This document shows, one piece after another, positions 26,401 through 39,812 of a stretch of 64,000 nucleotides of DNA; within the stretch, counting starts at the first letter, position 1; the number at the start of each line of letters is the position of its first letter. The stretch lies in contig NW_002060943.1 of the NCBI RefSeq assembly GCF_000150275.1, positions 9,394,209 through 9,458,208 of the forward strand. Reading direction: 5' to 3'. The notes beneath the pieces were generated by a model. It was not told the origin of the DNA. It ran no database searches and saw only the letters and a program-made list of their open reading frames with translations. This stretch comes from Trichoplax adhaerens (Eukaryota; Placozoa; Uniplacotomia; Trichoplacea; Trichoplacidae). Made by a program: the position numbers and the translations under genes.

Positions 26401-29400
26401 AAAATTTAATTTAATAATTAATTTATACGGTTACGTTTAGTTTATAGCAATAATATTGAGAAACTATCACTTAAACGTCAAAACTTTTACATTTCATCCT
26501 GCGACAATCTAGTAAAACAGTTTTCAATGTATTTTCCCAGATTGCTCCATTGGTGATACGATAGGGGATAAATGCCAAATCTAAAAGATAAACAAGTAGA
26601 CATCAGATAATAAATAAAAGAAACACTAGCTGATACAGCTGATATGAAAAGTTACCTGTTTTTTATTATACCTCAGATATACGACTTTAGGTTCAAATTT
26701 TATTCATAAATATTTTACATATATCTCACCTCGATTGGAATGTCTTCCATGGGAATACTGTTTGAGATAGTTCGCTTCTAATATCGATGGGATCTGGCAC
26801 AACCATTGACAGCGCAAAAATACTACACCTAATTGCATTTTACAAAAGATTAAATATCAAGTAATATAAACTGTGTATTCACACTAATTGAAAGTTACTT
26901 TAGGAGGTATACTAAGTACGACATCAATTACATACTGATCGCTATCTTGAAATTGAACTCGATGCGCATTTAAAGAATTTACGATTGTTACGTAAGAATT
27001 TTCTTTGTTTAAGGCCAATAGAGTTTCTCTTGCAGAATATCTCAAACATACATCAAGCTGTTGAAATATTAAATTCCTTCGCATATCCAATAAATTTGTA
27101 ACCTGAAATTATTTAAAGCGTTGATATACAAATATCATCGTGAGTTAGCAGTTGTCCATTTGGTACATTATTTAGATTTAACCTGTGAATCGATATTTTA
27201 CGCATTGAATATAAGTTGATTCGTTTTAACAAGAACGATTTTTACTGTTAGTAAACTAACCGCCTGCGGATCCTCAGGATTTTCTAGCATATCAATTTGA
27301 ACTTGAACTTCTCGAAGTTCATTGACTGAAAGGCATAGTGAATAAATTTACCATAGATTTTACCAATCACTGTTAACATTACCAGAATTCCATGCAATGC
27401 AATATTCAGGTAGGTTATAATAATGAATCTAATGAAAAGTTATAAAGCTGATACCGATTCCTTCAATTCCACCCCAATTAGCTTTAATACCGGTATTATT
27501 CTGCTTGGATACTGATGATAGAGTTAGGCTGCTACCCATTTTTGCAAAAGCGATAACATATTGACATATATCATGCAGCGTTGATACTAATTTCTGATGA
27601 AGTGTGGGTGTAATTCGTTTTAGTGCAAGATTGTTAGACTTGTAACTAATATCCAATATTTAATAATTTTTACTTACCAAAGCGTCTTTCAAACGTTGAA
27701 CACTCTGCTTGATTGGCAAGGCTTTGAACATTTGTATCACCTTAGATTAAGAAATTATAAAATCTCAAAATCGGTTTTAAATGTAGTAATTGATGAAAAA
27801 TTAATATTTTTCGTTTACAATTACTATAGGAATTCATGCTCTAAAATTTTATATGAACTTTTACATAGTAATCTAAATTTGGTACCTCTTCATAAGTAGG
27901 AATGTACCATAAGTTAAACAGTTTGCTACCATCTTCCGACAAAAATGAGCTTGAACGCTTTTGAACTTGTCTAAATTCAGTAGATATATATCAACGTGAT
28001 CAATTTCGATTAATTATCAATGGGTGGATACAAGACTGTGACTGAACAATCATAGATTTTATCATTAAAGCTACCCTGTCAATGAATAAGATCTTTCTTT
28101 TGAAGATGTATGAGTTCGTTCAGAACCCAATATAAATATGTTTGATCTGAAAAAATAAAGGCACATGACATTGAAACAAGCTATATGGTAATTGCTTCAC
28201 ATCATGTTATATTGAATGACGTACATAATTAATCAGTACATCGACATTATGACGACTCACCGAATATCTGGAAATGAACTTATTAAACTGCGAATACTGT
28301 TGAAATATGCTATTATCTAGTGGAATCAATGTACACGTTAAATACAGTTTATGGAATGAACTTGACAGTTATAATGCACAAAGTAAATTACTTGAGCCTT
28401 CAAAGAATAAATCTGAAAAACATCCACGAGTTTCGAAAAAAAAACTCTCACAAAACCCCTAAGATGAAATATAATTAATTTATGATAATCACGTAAAATT
28501 CATTGAATATACCATCATTATTTAAGGTGTGACGCATCGGAACGTATAAATCTATAGAATGTGATAAAATTTACAAGTCACCTTTTAATAGTAGGGATAT
28601 CCTCATAATTTCTTATAGGATTATAGACTTGAGCTTGTTTATTTGAAAATTCCCGCAGCATTTGATCTCTTAATGGGAGCTATTAATAAGAAATCGTAAA
28701 ACAATTAACAAGATATTCTATAATAAGCTAAGATGGAAATAGATTCTTATTTCAAATCTTTAGTCAACTAGGAATAATTTACTGAGCATTAACTAGCTTA
28801 GAATAATTAGATACACGTATTTAATTACTTTATGTAATTGTATCGAAACGAATGGAATTGGCTTTTCAGCTTCAAGATCTGCAAATGTTTCGTATCTTTC
28901 TTCGATCTTAGTTGTTAGAGAGGACTGAGAGGCTGCGGTCAATTTAAAGCTATATTGCGATCCAGTCGTAGATTTTCGTTCACTATATCAAGCGAAAATT
29001 TATTAGAAGCTTAAATTATAAACTTAAATCATTTAATTCAGTTAATTATTGTAAATATAGTTAAATAATTGATAAGTATCGAATATTTATCCTTCCTGGT
29101 ATGAAACTAGTAAAGATACAGGGATAGCAACTTCGTATGCAATAAAATTACCTATGTTCAGTTTCTCGAGAAGTTATACATTCGTCTAATCCGCAGCAAA
29201 CGTAATTTAGGAGAATCGCAGCCAATAAGCAATTTTTATGGACAACTTGTGCATAGAGAACAGTTTTTAAATTTTCCATATCGTTGTTATTAAGTAACTG
29301 CGTGATTTTTATAGAAAAATGAAAAGTTTTCAATTTAATTTTTTGTGAGTGAAGCGATATCAATAATTTTTATAAAAGTACACATACCAAGCGTCCTAAG

Positions 29401-32400
29401 TTTATATGGCATTATTTATCAGCTGTTTACTATGGATGTATCTTAAGTAAGTCTAGCTAAGGCTGTATACTGATACTATCTTGTGGAAATTTACAAATAG
29501 TCTCCATAAATTAACCTGTACAATGCCTTCCTTAGATCTGAAATTAAAAGTACTTATGTGCTTTTCATCCAATTCTTGGATTGCCAAAAGTAAATGAGAT
29601 GGTAAATACCTAATCAACAATAAATACGGCAGTACAATTATGTTTTTTCAATTAAGGATCCTACTAAACGCCGGTATCGTAAGTTTGTTTACAAATCCTT
29701 AAGATATAACAAATAAACAAATACTGTATCTTTATTACCTATCTAAGGCTATATTTGCAAGTTCATCCTCACTAGCATAACCATGCTTGCATTGTCCTTC
29801 TTTATGATCTTCTGCAAGTTCAAAGGGTATGGGCCTCAAAAATAAGTGAAATTCTTCTTTATTAAGCTCATTCGCTTGTGTCCGATAGATCTGTTAGATT
29901 AAATACAATTATAATTATCAAAATTAACGCACTTATTCGTCATTGAAAGATACTGCCTTACAAGACATATCATTAAAATATCAGTTGTTAAATTAATAGC
30001 GCTTATGATTATTGGCATTAAAAACTATTTAAGCATATCCTAAATTTATAGCCATTTATCCAACAAAATGTGTTCTAAATTATCTTTAGATTAAGATTTA
30101 ATATACAATCGATATAACTACCCCCCATACGAAATGCAACTGGATAGCTGTACAATGTAATGCATAATTATTATATCTCATACATTCGGTTCTATTTTCT
30201 TATCATTCATACTACAATGGTGTAATCATTTAATAAATTATTATTATACTAACAGATGTCAAAATTTCGGTTTCCCATGCAGCATCAATTAGTCGATGAC
30301 GAGTTAGTACAATCTTTATAATATAAAAAGAAGTCATTAATTCACTCTTTGTACTGTGGTACACATCGATTTAGGTTAACTACTTCAAAATGACCTCCAA
30401 AAGCCTATTCCAAACATCCATAGCTAGTTTTTGCCTCATGCTACTACTATGATGTCCTGTTTGAAATTCTTTCGATTTGATGTTAGAATGCCCAAGCTCA
30501 ATTATAAAACGTGGATCTTCTACGTAAGAGCTCGAAAATAGCTGCGTAAAGAAAAATATGAAATAACTGATAAACAAAAAACAAAAAAAATGACAGTCTA
30601 TTTCGTGTCGTATCGTAGCACTTAAATGAAATCGATCATAAAAAGAATATTATTTTTAGATAATACTTACATCGCGCTCTATTCGATAAGAATAGCTCGT
30701 TCCACACGATTTCATATTGGTCCATTCACTGAGAGCTATCTATTAAATTACGTAATTAGATATGGCTCCACATTAGGATAGTAGAAAAAAGCTAGAGTGC
30801 ATGAGTATGCAAATCTGATTTCGCTGGCGGTATGCCAATTACAACCTCATATAGCTTGATTTCTACCAGTAGATCTGCTTGAACAGAGGCTGGTTTGATG
30901 TGGTTTAAGAATTCCTAAATTAAGTATCAATATATTACCCGACATTTTCAAAGAATTGAAACAGATGATGTATTCATTTCTATTGATCACTAACATAATT
31001 ATCTAGCTACGACGATCTCACATACCGATAATGTATGTTCTAATGCCTGCGTTAATCGATTAATAACAGCTAAAGCTGGATGCACTTCAAGTAAATACAT
31101 ATTTTTGATCGTCGATCTGTCATAAAATAAATGATATTAAACGCTTATCTGTATCCAATCTATGGATACAAAAAACTGGTATTTCAATAGTACAGAGAAG
31201 AAAAAAAACTAGTTAATTAAGTACCTATAACCATGAACATTTATTAGCTGCTTTCGAATGAGTCTTTGCGATCGACCATGGTCTATTAAGATTTAAAATA
31301 GCAGATAACATGTATCAATGCGTTTCGTATATTCCAAATTCCTGTTTTATCGGTATCAGCTCTTAGTAATTTACCTCCTTTATTATCAGAAGAGACTTTA
31401 TCAATGTATTCTCGACTTTCATCAATCTAAATTTGACGTTAGACATGTTTGTAATAATTATATTTAGAATCATTTCATCATCAACTAATTACCTGCACAA
31501 TCACCTATAACGTAAGTTAATCGTAGAGTAAGTACTGCTTAGCAAGTAGACGCTTATTTTTTATCTTATTCTACAAGTTTGCAATGTTAAATAGAAGATG
31601 CTTAAGTGCCAGCAGCGTGAACTAATCTAATTTATAAGAATTAGCTAATTACGCGTAAATCAATGTTTTTCTTTCATATTGAAGAAGCTTACGGTGTAAA
31701 ATTAAAGAAAACGTAAGCGCTCAACATAAATTAAGCTGTCATTAATCAGTATTACCAAAAATTGAAATTCATGAGTAGTGTTTAATCGACTAAACATTAA
31801 ATATTAAGATAGTAGTTCAAGCATGCTTGACTTACTAGCGGTATGCAATTGATAAGTAAATATATGATAAGGTGATAGGTGATAACATAAAAAAATTGAT
31901 TCAGTAATTTATATTACAGCAAATCTTATATGCGTACGAATATTGATATACCTGATCTGATAAAATAGTCTTTATTAGCTTAAATCGACCATTTAAAGCC
32001 GCAGACGAAGCTTGATATGATCGAAGAAAATAATCTTCGGTGAAGTCGAAGTTAGGTCTATCGTTTATTAAATTAGTAACGATCTAAGAGGGAGTGAGAA
32101 TATACATAATAATAACACTCTTATTCCATGATATTATAATTTCTTTCATCCTCCAACCTTTGATTCAAAGCCTATATCTTTAAAAGTAAATCTTTCTCTA
32201 TCATTATCGTAATTGTGCCTAATGATACATGACTAATGCTTTTCAGTCACCAGGTAAGATAGCTGAAGACAAGCTTCAGATACGAATAATGATATTAAAC
32301 ACATAGTGTTAGATATCTGTACCATGTGATAAGACAAAATTCATCACATGATAAGTAATGAAGAGTACGTAGCATGTAAATACCAGTAATTAGCAATAAA

Positions 32401-35400
32401 GTGCCAGTTACAATTATACTCTCGGAGTAATCTCTTACTGTGGAATACACAACACAAGCAGTAATTGTAATCAAACAAATCAAAAATTACACTCAGGCGC
32501 TTTATGCTCTCCTAGTTTGATCTAATTACTAATATTTACGATACTACATGAAGCTAGTATATCTGAACGGAACTATACAAACCCCATGCTGTTGTAGTGT
32601 CATTGCACCTAGTCAGAACTCTTACCTTAGCAACTTGACGTCTTTCCTTTGGATCATAAATGGTATTATAGACCTCCATATAGCAATCGATAATCTAAAT
32701 CATTGCAAATAGTTTCACACAACAGGCGTATTTATAATACTGGTAAAGTAGTTGGGACTATATTGTTATTAATTTATCAGAATCACCTATACTACTACAA
32801 TACGCACCTGCCTCTTGCTTTCTTGATAAATTGCCTCACCGTACCATAAATCACGTAAAACAGCAAATCTGTCAATAAATTGATGGCCATCTTTTACCAT
32901 ATCTACATTGTCCGTTGACTGATGAGACTGATTACGAATTAATAACTATTAAGTTTTCATTATAAGGAAAAAATGATTTTATGTAACAAAAATAGATATT
33001 CGCTAACTCATAATAATTTGAAATGTACTACAAGTGTAAGGAAAGAACTAGCCATAATTAAAAGCAAATCAAACATTCATAAGCTAAAAATTTTAAACAG
33101 ATCAATATATCAGCCTAGATATCAGGTATACAGTAGATAATAGTACCGTAAGAATCTTTATCGAAAATTTATATATATAAGACAGCTCGCTATTCGCTAT
33201 TTAACATAAAAAATATTAAATCTATAGTGTAATACGGATTAGAATACAGCAAGAACTTTGCAAAATCTACACGAACGATTGAGCAAATTTTCAGTGATTA
33301 TTCGTTATGATCAATGTGGACTGTCATATTCTCTGGTTTGAACTGAAATTCCTCTAACTAGCTTAGATTATGCGTATCTATTTTCAACCAAACTACTTAG
33401 TAGTTAAAGCATCATCAGCATATAGATCAATACTATATATATATCTTGTAAAGCCATAGAGATCCATTGTATGTATAGATTTGGTGATTGAAACTCATCT
33501 CATACAGAAACTGTAATAAGCATATCAGAACTGACTGATTGCAACGCAAGAATTTTAATAATTTTCTATTTTGTATCTAAGTCACCACGATTGTATCGTT
33601 GTCAACTATTTAAGTTACTCACGGTACTTTTGCAACAGTCTATACCCTATACCCAGGTCTACAGTAACTATCTCATATCTTATGTAGATAACAGTACTAA
33701 TTAAGAACTAGTTTTCTATCAAAACTTCTAGGATCAATGTTGACAATGGCTACTAGATCTAATATAGATCTATCCGGCCTCTATCAATTCTTGATCAGTT
33801 CAATAATTACTGTTTCATCTAAAGTTCTAAATTAAACAAATGTTAATGTACGTGTACAACAACTGCATTGTAAAATTTCTAACCATGCGCTTGTGCTTTT
33901 TAATTCCAGGTCCTTTAGGAATAATCTTATGTTTGAGACTTTTATCCTTCCGAATATAATAGGATCCAATCAATAGTAGTTCTTCTTCAATCTTTCTATA
34001 AATTATTTACAGGTAGAAAAGAATAATGTTTCATCATATGATCTATTTCTAAGATAATTCATAGAAGAGGATCAATAAACGTCATGAACAATTTTATAAA
34101 TTCACCTTAAGTCTTTCTTAGCTACATCATATAAAATGTAATAACCATTTTGATCTCTGACATGTACTCTACCATCTTCAAAACTATAATAATCATCACG
34201 ATTGCGTACCTATAAAGTAAATTATTTTTGGCTTCATGTTAAAGATTCTTCTTTAGAAATGAAAAATGATAGTAAACAAACGCAAAAGTAGTCATAACCT
34301 CACTAAATTCCATAAACATTGATTGTGATACCCTAATAAGTACAAAATTATATTCATTGACAAATAATAAACAAAGCAGTAATAGCACAAAAATAGTGCA
34401 TTTATGTAGCCAGACTATATCAGACCAGTAATCGTAGCATTTAGATAATTTCTAGTATTCATTTACTATCATTACTTATAGTCGGCAGGCGTATTAAAAA
34501 TTTGCTGAATATTAGATAGATTTTGATGATCGGAATGTAATCCTTTTTTGCTAGTAAAAATTTGAGACGTAAGTTTTTCGTCGAGTAAAGCTATTATATT
34601 AAATGAATTATCACTATCAATATATTGGATATATAACAGATCTAGCATTACTTGGCCTGTTGAGAATTAGTAGATAATGCCAAGCCATTATTATCGTCAA
34701 TTGTAAGCGTCCTTTCAAGCGAACGAAAGTAATTCAAATCGCTCAGAACCTGCAAATAAAAATGACTAGATATCAGACTATGAATCCCGATGTCAGTAAG
34801 GAGAATTTTCTTACGAAAAATCCAAGACATTATCAATGACGTTTAAAATTACCGAGCGACGTAAATCTCTTATTTTGAGATGCCTTAAAAGCAGGTAAGA
34901 TAAATAAGCACCATTAGTGCTATCTGCTATGTTGTCATCTTCATCATCTAAACCAAGTAACTGGGTTGCACTAATGCTCTCAAAAGTACTTTCACTTTCC
35001 ATTCTTGATCGTCTATGTATCCCTGCGCTTTCTGTCTTGCTATTGCTGTAGTTTACAGCTGATGCAGCTGTCCGAGAGTTACTAAAACCACGAGTTGAAT
35101 GGCTAGCTATTGTATCCTCTTCAAAAGTGTTGCTAACAGAATCATCATTATTGTCACACCTAAAAATATTAATTTTTAATTCTTAAAATCTTTATCCCAA
35201 ATCGATGCATCAGATAATGAGCAAAGATGGTAATTGCACTATATTAAGCTACTTCCAGCAGTAACTGGTAGATCCTGCTGTACCTATCCTTAAAAAAATT
35301 GTACAATTTGTGCCATAATGTTGCCGTATCCTGAGTGGCACTCGCATTTGTGGTGACTTTAGTGGGAAAGTAATTTGGTGGATTTACCATACTTTTCACG

Positions 35401-38400
35401 TGCTTCTTAAGTGACTCTAAAATAATCTAACCAATATAACAAATGATATTACAGCTGTTTGATTTGTGTTGAATTTAAACGCTATAACTTTAAGCTCAAT
35501 GATAAAGAAACTTTAATAATCCGAGTTATGCTGTACTTACCTCAGAATTTCCAATGTTTAGAAATATCGAATTTATCCTAAGCAACTACGTGAAAGTACA
35601 AGCGTATGCATTAAATACTGTTATTTATTAACACCTGATCCTATACTATTAATTAATTGTACCTCATCAATATCATTATGATGCCATAGCTGGGCCATAT
35701 TCCTTTCACGGCCAATATTACTGGTAGGTCTATTATATCATACGATATTCTGCTTAGTATATAGTCAATCTAATAATAGACTAAAGATTTATATCTACAG
35801 GTTTTACACTATGATTTGAAATTTCGATAACAAACATAATTAAAAAATCAAAAATCCCTAGATGCGTCACGCAAAATTTAAACCATAAATAATAATGCCA
35901 AATCCTAAGTTTTATATACGTATAAGATCTATATTATATTTTTAAATGATGCTTCTTGGATATATACAGTGTACGAGTATACTGGTACGTAGTTTCTTAA
36001 TTTACATGCCCTTGTTTCGTAGTTTTTAGGCAAGTAAACTGTAGCATATAATCCGAAACTAATCTGTCAATCATTAACAACCTCTTTTCTAGAAGAATAT
36101 CGAGTCTACTAATTATATGATAACAATCGATGAAAGTCAAGATACGAAAATATAACCAATAAATTATTAACTTCTTTTCTATCTCGTCGAACAGCAATTG
36201 TCTATCTCTATCCGTAAAATTCATTTTTGTTATATTCATTATTACGCAGTAGATACGATAAATCATGAAGTATATTGAGTGATCCCAATAAAAATTCTAT
36301 AATTTTATACTAAGATCTCATAAATCGTGCTATGTGTACATTAATTATATAGCATACATAAATAGAGAGATTTGATTACATCTATACCTTGTACAATGAA
36401 ATATAGAAAAGCCTTAGAAGCTGAACTACTATTTTTATTTGCATGATGGTTATGCGGTATTTAATTACGTTGTAATTCTACAATATCAATCCTTCGATAT
36501 ACTAACAATTCTATACCTTATCCTACGAAAAGAAATCCAATTTGCCTCTTGTTCGTATGAACAATTCCATTTGACTCCCCATTTCTCTATACCCTAATCA
36601 ATGCAGGTGTATGCTTATATGAAGTATATAGTGGTAAGCGGTACCTTTTTACAAAAACTATCTCCAATATTACTATAAATTCAGGTTCTTACAAATTTAG
36701 GTTCCGATACAGCCGTATTGTAAGTAGGGAAACATCGTTCCATTTGTTGACGGTCAAATCTTTTCTTAAATCCTTGAGCAACATGAAAGTAGAATTCTGC
36801 TTCGTCTGCAATCGTTTGGATTTGATTCACTGACTGGACAAATAAAGCAGAAATCGATATGTTTATTAGATTAATTTAAACAGGCAAAAGCTACTAAATA
36901 TCGTATTTTAATATTACCAATTCATTTAGAGAAAAGAATTGAAGAAGGCTTTCTAATTCAGATTTAAAATCTTCTAAATCAGTTTCATGTCTTGGTAAAT
37001 GAAGGGACAATTTACCAATTTCAATTGACGACAAGCCGCTAATGTGTCCGGAGTGCTTAGATGGTATTTTAAATCCATCATAAGCGATATTATTACTCTG
37101 TGATGTAGCTATACCACTTGTACTATCATTAGGTAAGGTTGAGAAGTAGTGCATCAGCTGAAAACTGGTACCCCTTGGGTGAATTAATGATGCGTCGGCC
37201 TATATTTGTAAATTTAACAATTGCAGTATTAATTTCGCTTATAATTTATCAACTTATTTCTATCTAGAACCTACATTGGTATGTGTAGCATCTTCTCTCA
37301 CTTTAGAATTTTCTAGAATTTTTTCTTTATTCAGTAAATGAGCATGACTTATTGGCATCCATTGTAGTATCTACATAAGAGTGATCATATCATGGCGTAT
37401 AAAGCGTCTGAATATAGCATCATATGTAATCTTATTATCGATAAGTTAGATTGTACCTTCATGAATGAATTTATTTTCTTAATTGAATGCAAATGGCAGA
37501 TGATCCATGAGAGATATATGATAATATCTTCGGCATTGACACTTCCTAGAGATCGACTTAGGTCTCCAACTACGGCCGCATTGTGAGCACAGCTTAATCG
37601 TTTCGCTCTACCAATAGCATCCATATATTCACTCATAACGTACCTAATACATTGAGACGATAATAACATTATCGCAATAAGACTTTTACCTTTAAATTAG
37701 TATTACGTATAGTATACATTAAGTACAATTTTGTTAGCCCCCTACTTCAGTGTCCCCTGATAATCTTCATAAATAGCTTCTACTTTTTGAGAGCGAGAGC
37801 AAAAGCGAGTAAATCGTAGCAAGTACAAGTATTTCAAGTTAGCCATTTGTTCAATTTTATCTAAATAAAACTAACGGACCAAAAATATGTTAATGCTCCT
37901 ATAATCAGCTTAAAACAAATTTTAGAGACCATTAAATTGTAATAATTTATTACTAGAAATTGAATATAATAGCACCCCTTATTCGTAACACGTACTTGAT
38001 GCAATAGCAACGGCAGTCCGATCTGGTTGTATTCTGGCTGCAAAGCAACTGTAGCTTCTTCTTTCATAATATCTGCTTGAATTTGAACCGGTTTCACTTG
38101 CCGTGTCTGTAAAAATTTTTGATTGAATTTGCAATCTACAAAATTGCTTACGCAAACTAATATTTTAAATTATAACAGTACTAACTATTTATAAACAATT
38201 ATTTTTCTACCTCAATCAGCTTGTTTATAATCATTTGGCGTTCTAGTTTAAAAAATGATGCATCCTTTAAGCCTCCAAGTGAGCTACATATAGATGAGGT
38301 AACATACAAAGAATTTGTTAAGATAAACATCTATCCATGAGGAAAAATTGCCGTTACTGTAGTATTATAAATAAAAAATGAACGGAATGTACAATATTTA

Positions 38401-38595
38401 TAAGAACAAAATATTCACCGATTGCATGATTCATTGTGATGCTACTTCTTACCTCAACGATTTTGATTTATTTCCCAACTCCAAGTCTGCATCCTCTACC
38501 TCATGCTTTAAATCCTCTAATTCTTTCAGGAGCTCTTTCTCTAATTCGATTACCCTCGAATTTGTACTGACTTTATATGCGAGGTCCTGAGGCAT
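20448..38595 (-). CDS. Large coiled-coil protein, CCDC162-like, 30+ exons
   Basis: An 18 kb minus-strand gene of many short exons. First exons: 38595-38453 (starts MPQDLAYK), 38283-38211, 38106-about 37992, 37860-37746, 37643-37457, 37370-37275, 37199-36918, 36833-36693, 36593-36517, 36428-36388. The last exon is 20606-20448 and ends in TGA. Regions recalling vertebrate CCDC162 are IGLPLLLHQV, YLYLLRFTRFCSRSQKVEA, NAEDIIIYLSWIICHLHS (near 37.5 kb), DLNYFRSLERTLTID (34.7 kb), YYILYDVAKKDL (34.1 kb), NWGGIEGIG (27.5 kb), ENPEDPQ (27.3 kb) and KIVNGEILEMSLLL (26.3 kb). The C-terminal third (about 20.4-25.4 kb) is Lys/Glu/Gln-rich coiled coil in 60-130 bp exons. The molecular role of the family is unknown to me. 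Exon chaining in the middle is incomplete, and it may be more than one gene, though uniform strand and spacing favour one. Confidence 0.65.
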
Positions 38596-39054
38596 TGCTG
38601 TTACTTTTCTACGAATTATCAAATCACTATACTCTGTACACAGTGACCATTGCCACAGCCTTCAACGATGATTAATTTTGTAATGGTTGCGATGGTAATG
38701 AAAATCCCGCTATTTACAGTATTTACTTGTGTTCTGTACAGTGTACAGTGCAAAGTATTGTACATTTATACAGTACTGTACAGTACAGTACAGTACTGTA
38801 CTGAATCTCCAGCAGAGACTACAGTACTGTACAGTGTACAGTACAATACTGTACCGTCCTGTACTGTACTGTACAGTACCGTAGATGGCATAGTGTACTC
38901 GACAGTACTGTACATTATACTGTACAGTACAGTTAGGGTTATGGGTTAGATATACTATCACCGTACAGTGTACCGTACACAAACTGTCACGGGCAATGTA
39001 GCATATGTACATAATATATACGCGTATATAACATATGTTAGATATAGATTATAT

Positions 39055-39085
<31 letters not shown>

Positions 39086-39812
39086 CAGCATACAGTCAAT
39101 GGCGATTCCTCTAGATCTGAAATACTCCCATCAAGCAGACTTATTTCAATATTTATTCGTTTATTCCCATAAACTTATAGTTTTGGTACATATGAAGTAT
39201 GATAAAACATTAAGTAAATATGTTCATCTACTTTGTGATCAAAATATCTAAAAAGAATATAACATGTACGTATATTGTTCTATATATAGTGCAGGAGTGC
39301 ACATGCTTACATCGGATAATTAATTAGTGGCTCCACATTTTAAAGAGCGTGTTGTGAACTTGCGTCAGAGATGTATTTTATTCCGTATAGTTCGTAGCGT
39401 ATGCCTTAGCTTACGTACGCGCACGCTATAGTAGACAGGAAACGAGTGCATGCTACATCATACTGTCTCCCTAGTAATTTTTACTAATAGCAAGTTTGTT
39501 TATTTATTTATGTTATTTTATTATATTGATATTTTTCATTAATTACAAGTATTCTAAAAAAAAATGAATATATAATACTAGATCAACTTCAATGAAATGT
39601 GTTTCAAGTTACTTAATTAAAATTAGACGTTGTTAAATATGTTTATTTTAAAGATTTAATGCGTCCGTAGTTGTCCAATTTCTTTAGTATAGTGTACTAT
39701 CCCTTAGCGCATGTTAGTATTAAACGTATACAATATGGAACAAAAGTGTATCGTATAGCGGAAGCCGTTTTTGCAGAGGCGGGGGAGCTTGTAACCTAGG
39801 AGTTTATTTGAA
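38596..39812. other. Divergent intergenic spacer with dense GTAC palindromes
   Basis: This is the head-to-head spacer between the CCDC162-like gene and the SLC41 gene. It contains the densest TACTGTAC/GTACAGTAC cluster of the window (about 38725-38985), a (TA)n tract near 39054-39080, and a weak X-box-like sequence at 38686-38699 (two mismatches). Open frames inside the repeat cluster are repeat-derived. Confidence 0.7.
38725..38985. repeat. Dense TACTGTAC / GTACAGTAC palindrome cluster
   Basis: More than 15 overlapping copies of TGTACAGTAC-type words occur in about 260 bp. Because the word is self-complementary, long open frames appear on both strands over the same bases (38650-38949 plus, 38710-39012 minus), with peptides rich in Tyr, Val, Cys and Thr. 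Those frames are artefacts of the repeat. Confidence 0.9.

Noticed and set aside
38650-39012. Overlapping open frames of about 100 residues on both strands
   Set aside because: They are made of the self-complementary GTACAGTAC repeat, which by itself keeps frames open on both strands; no protein-like composition.
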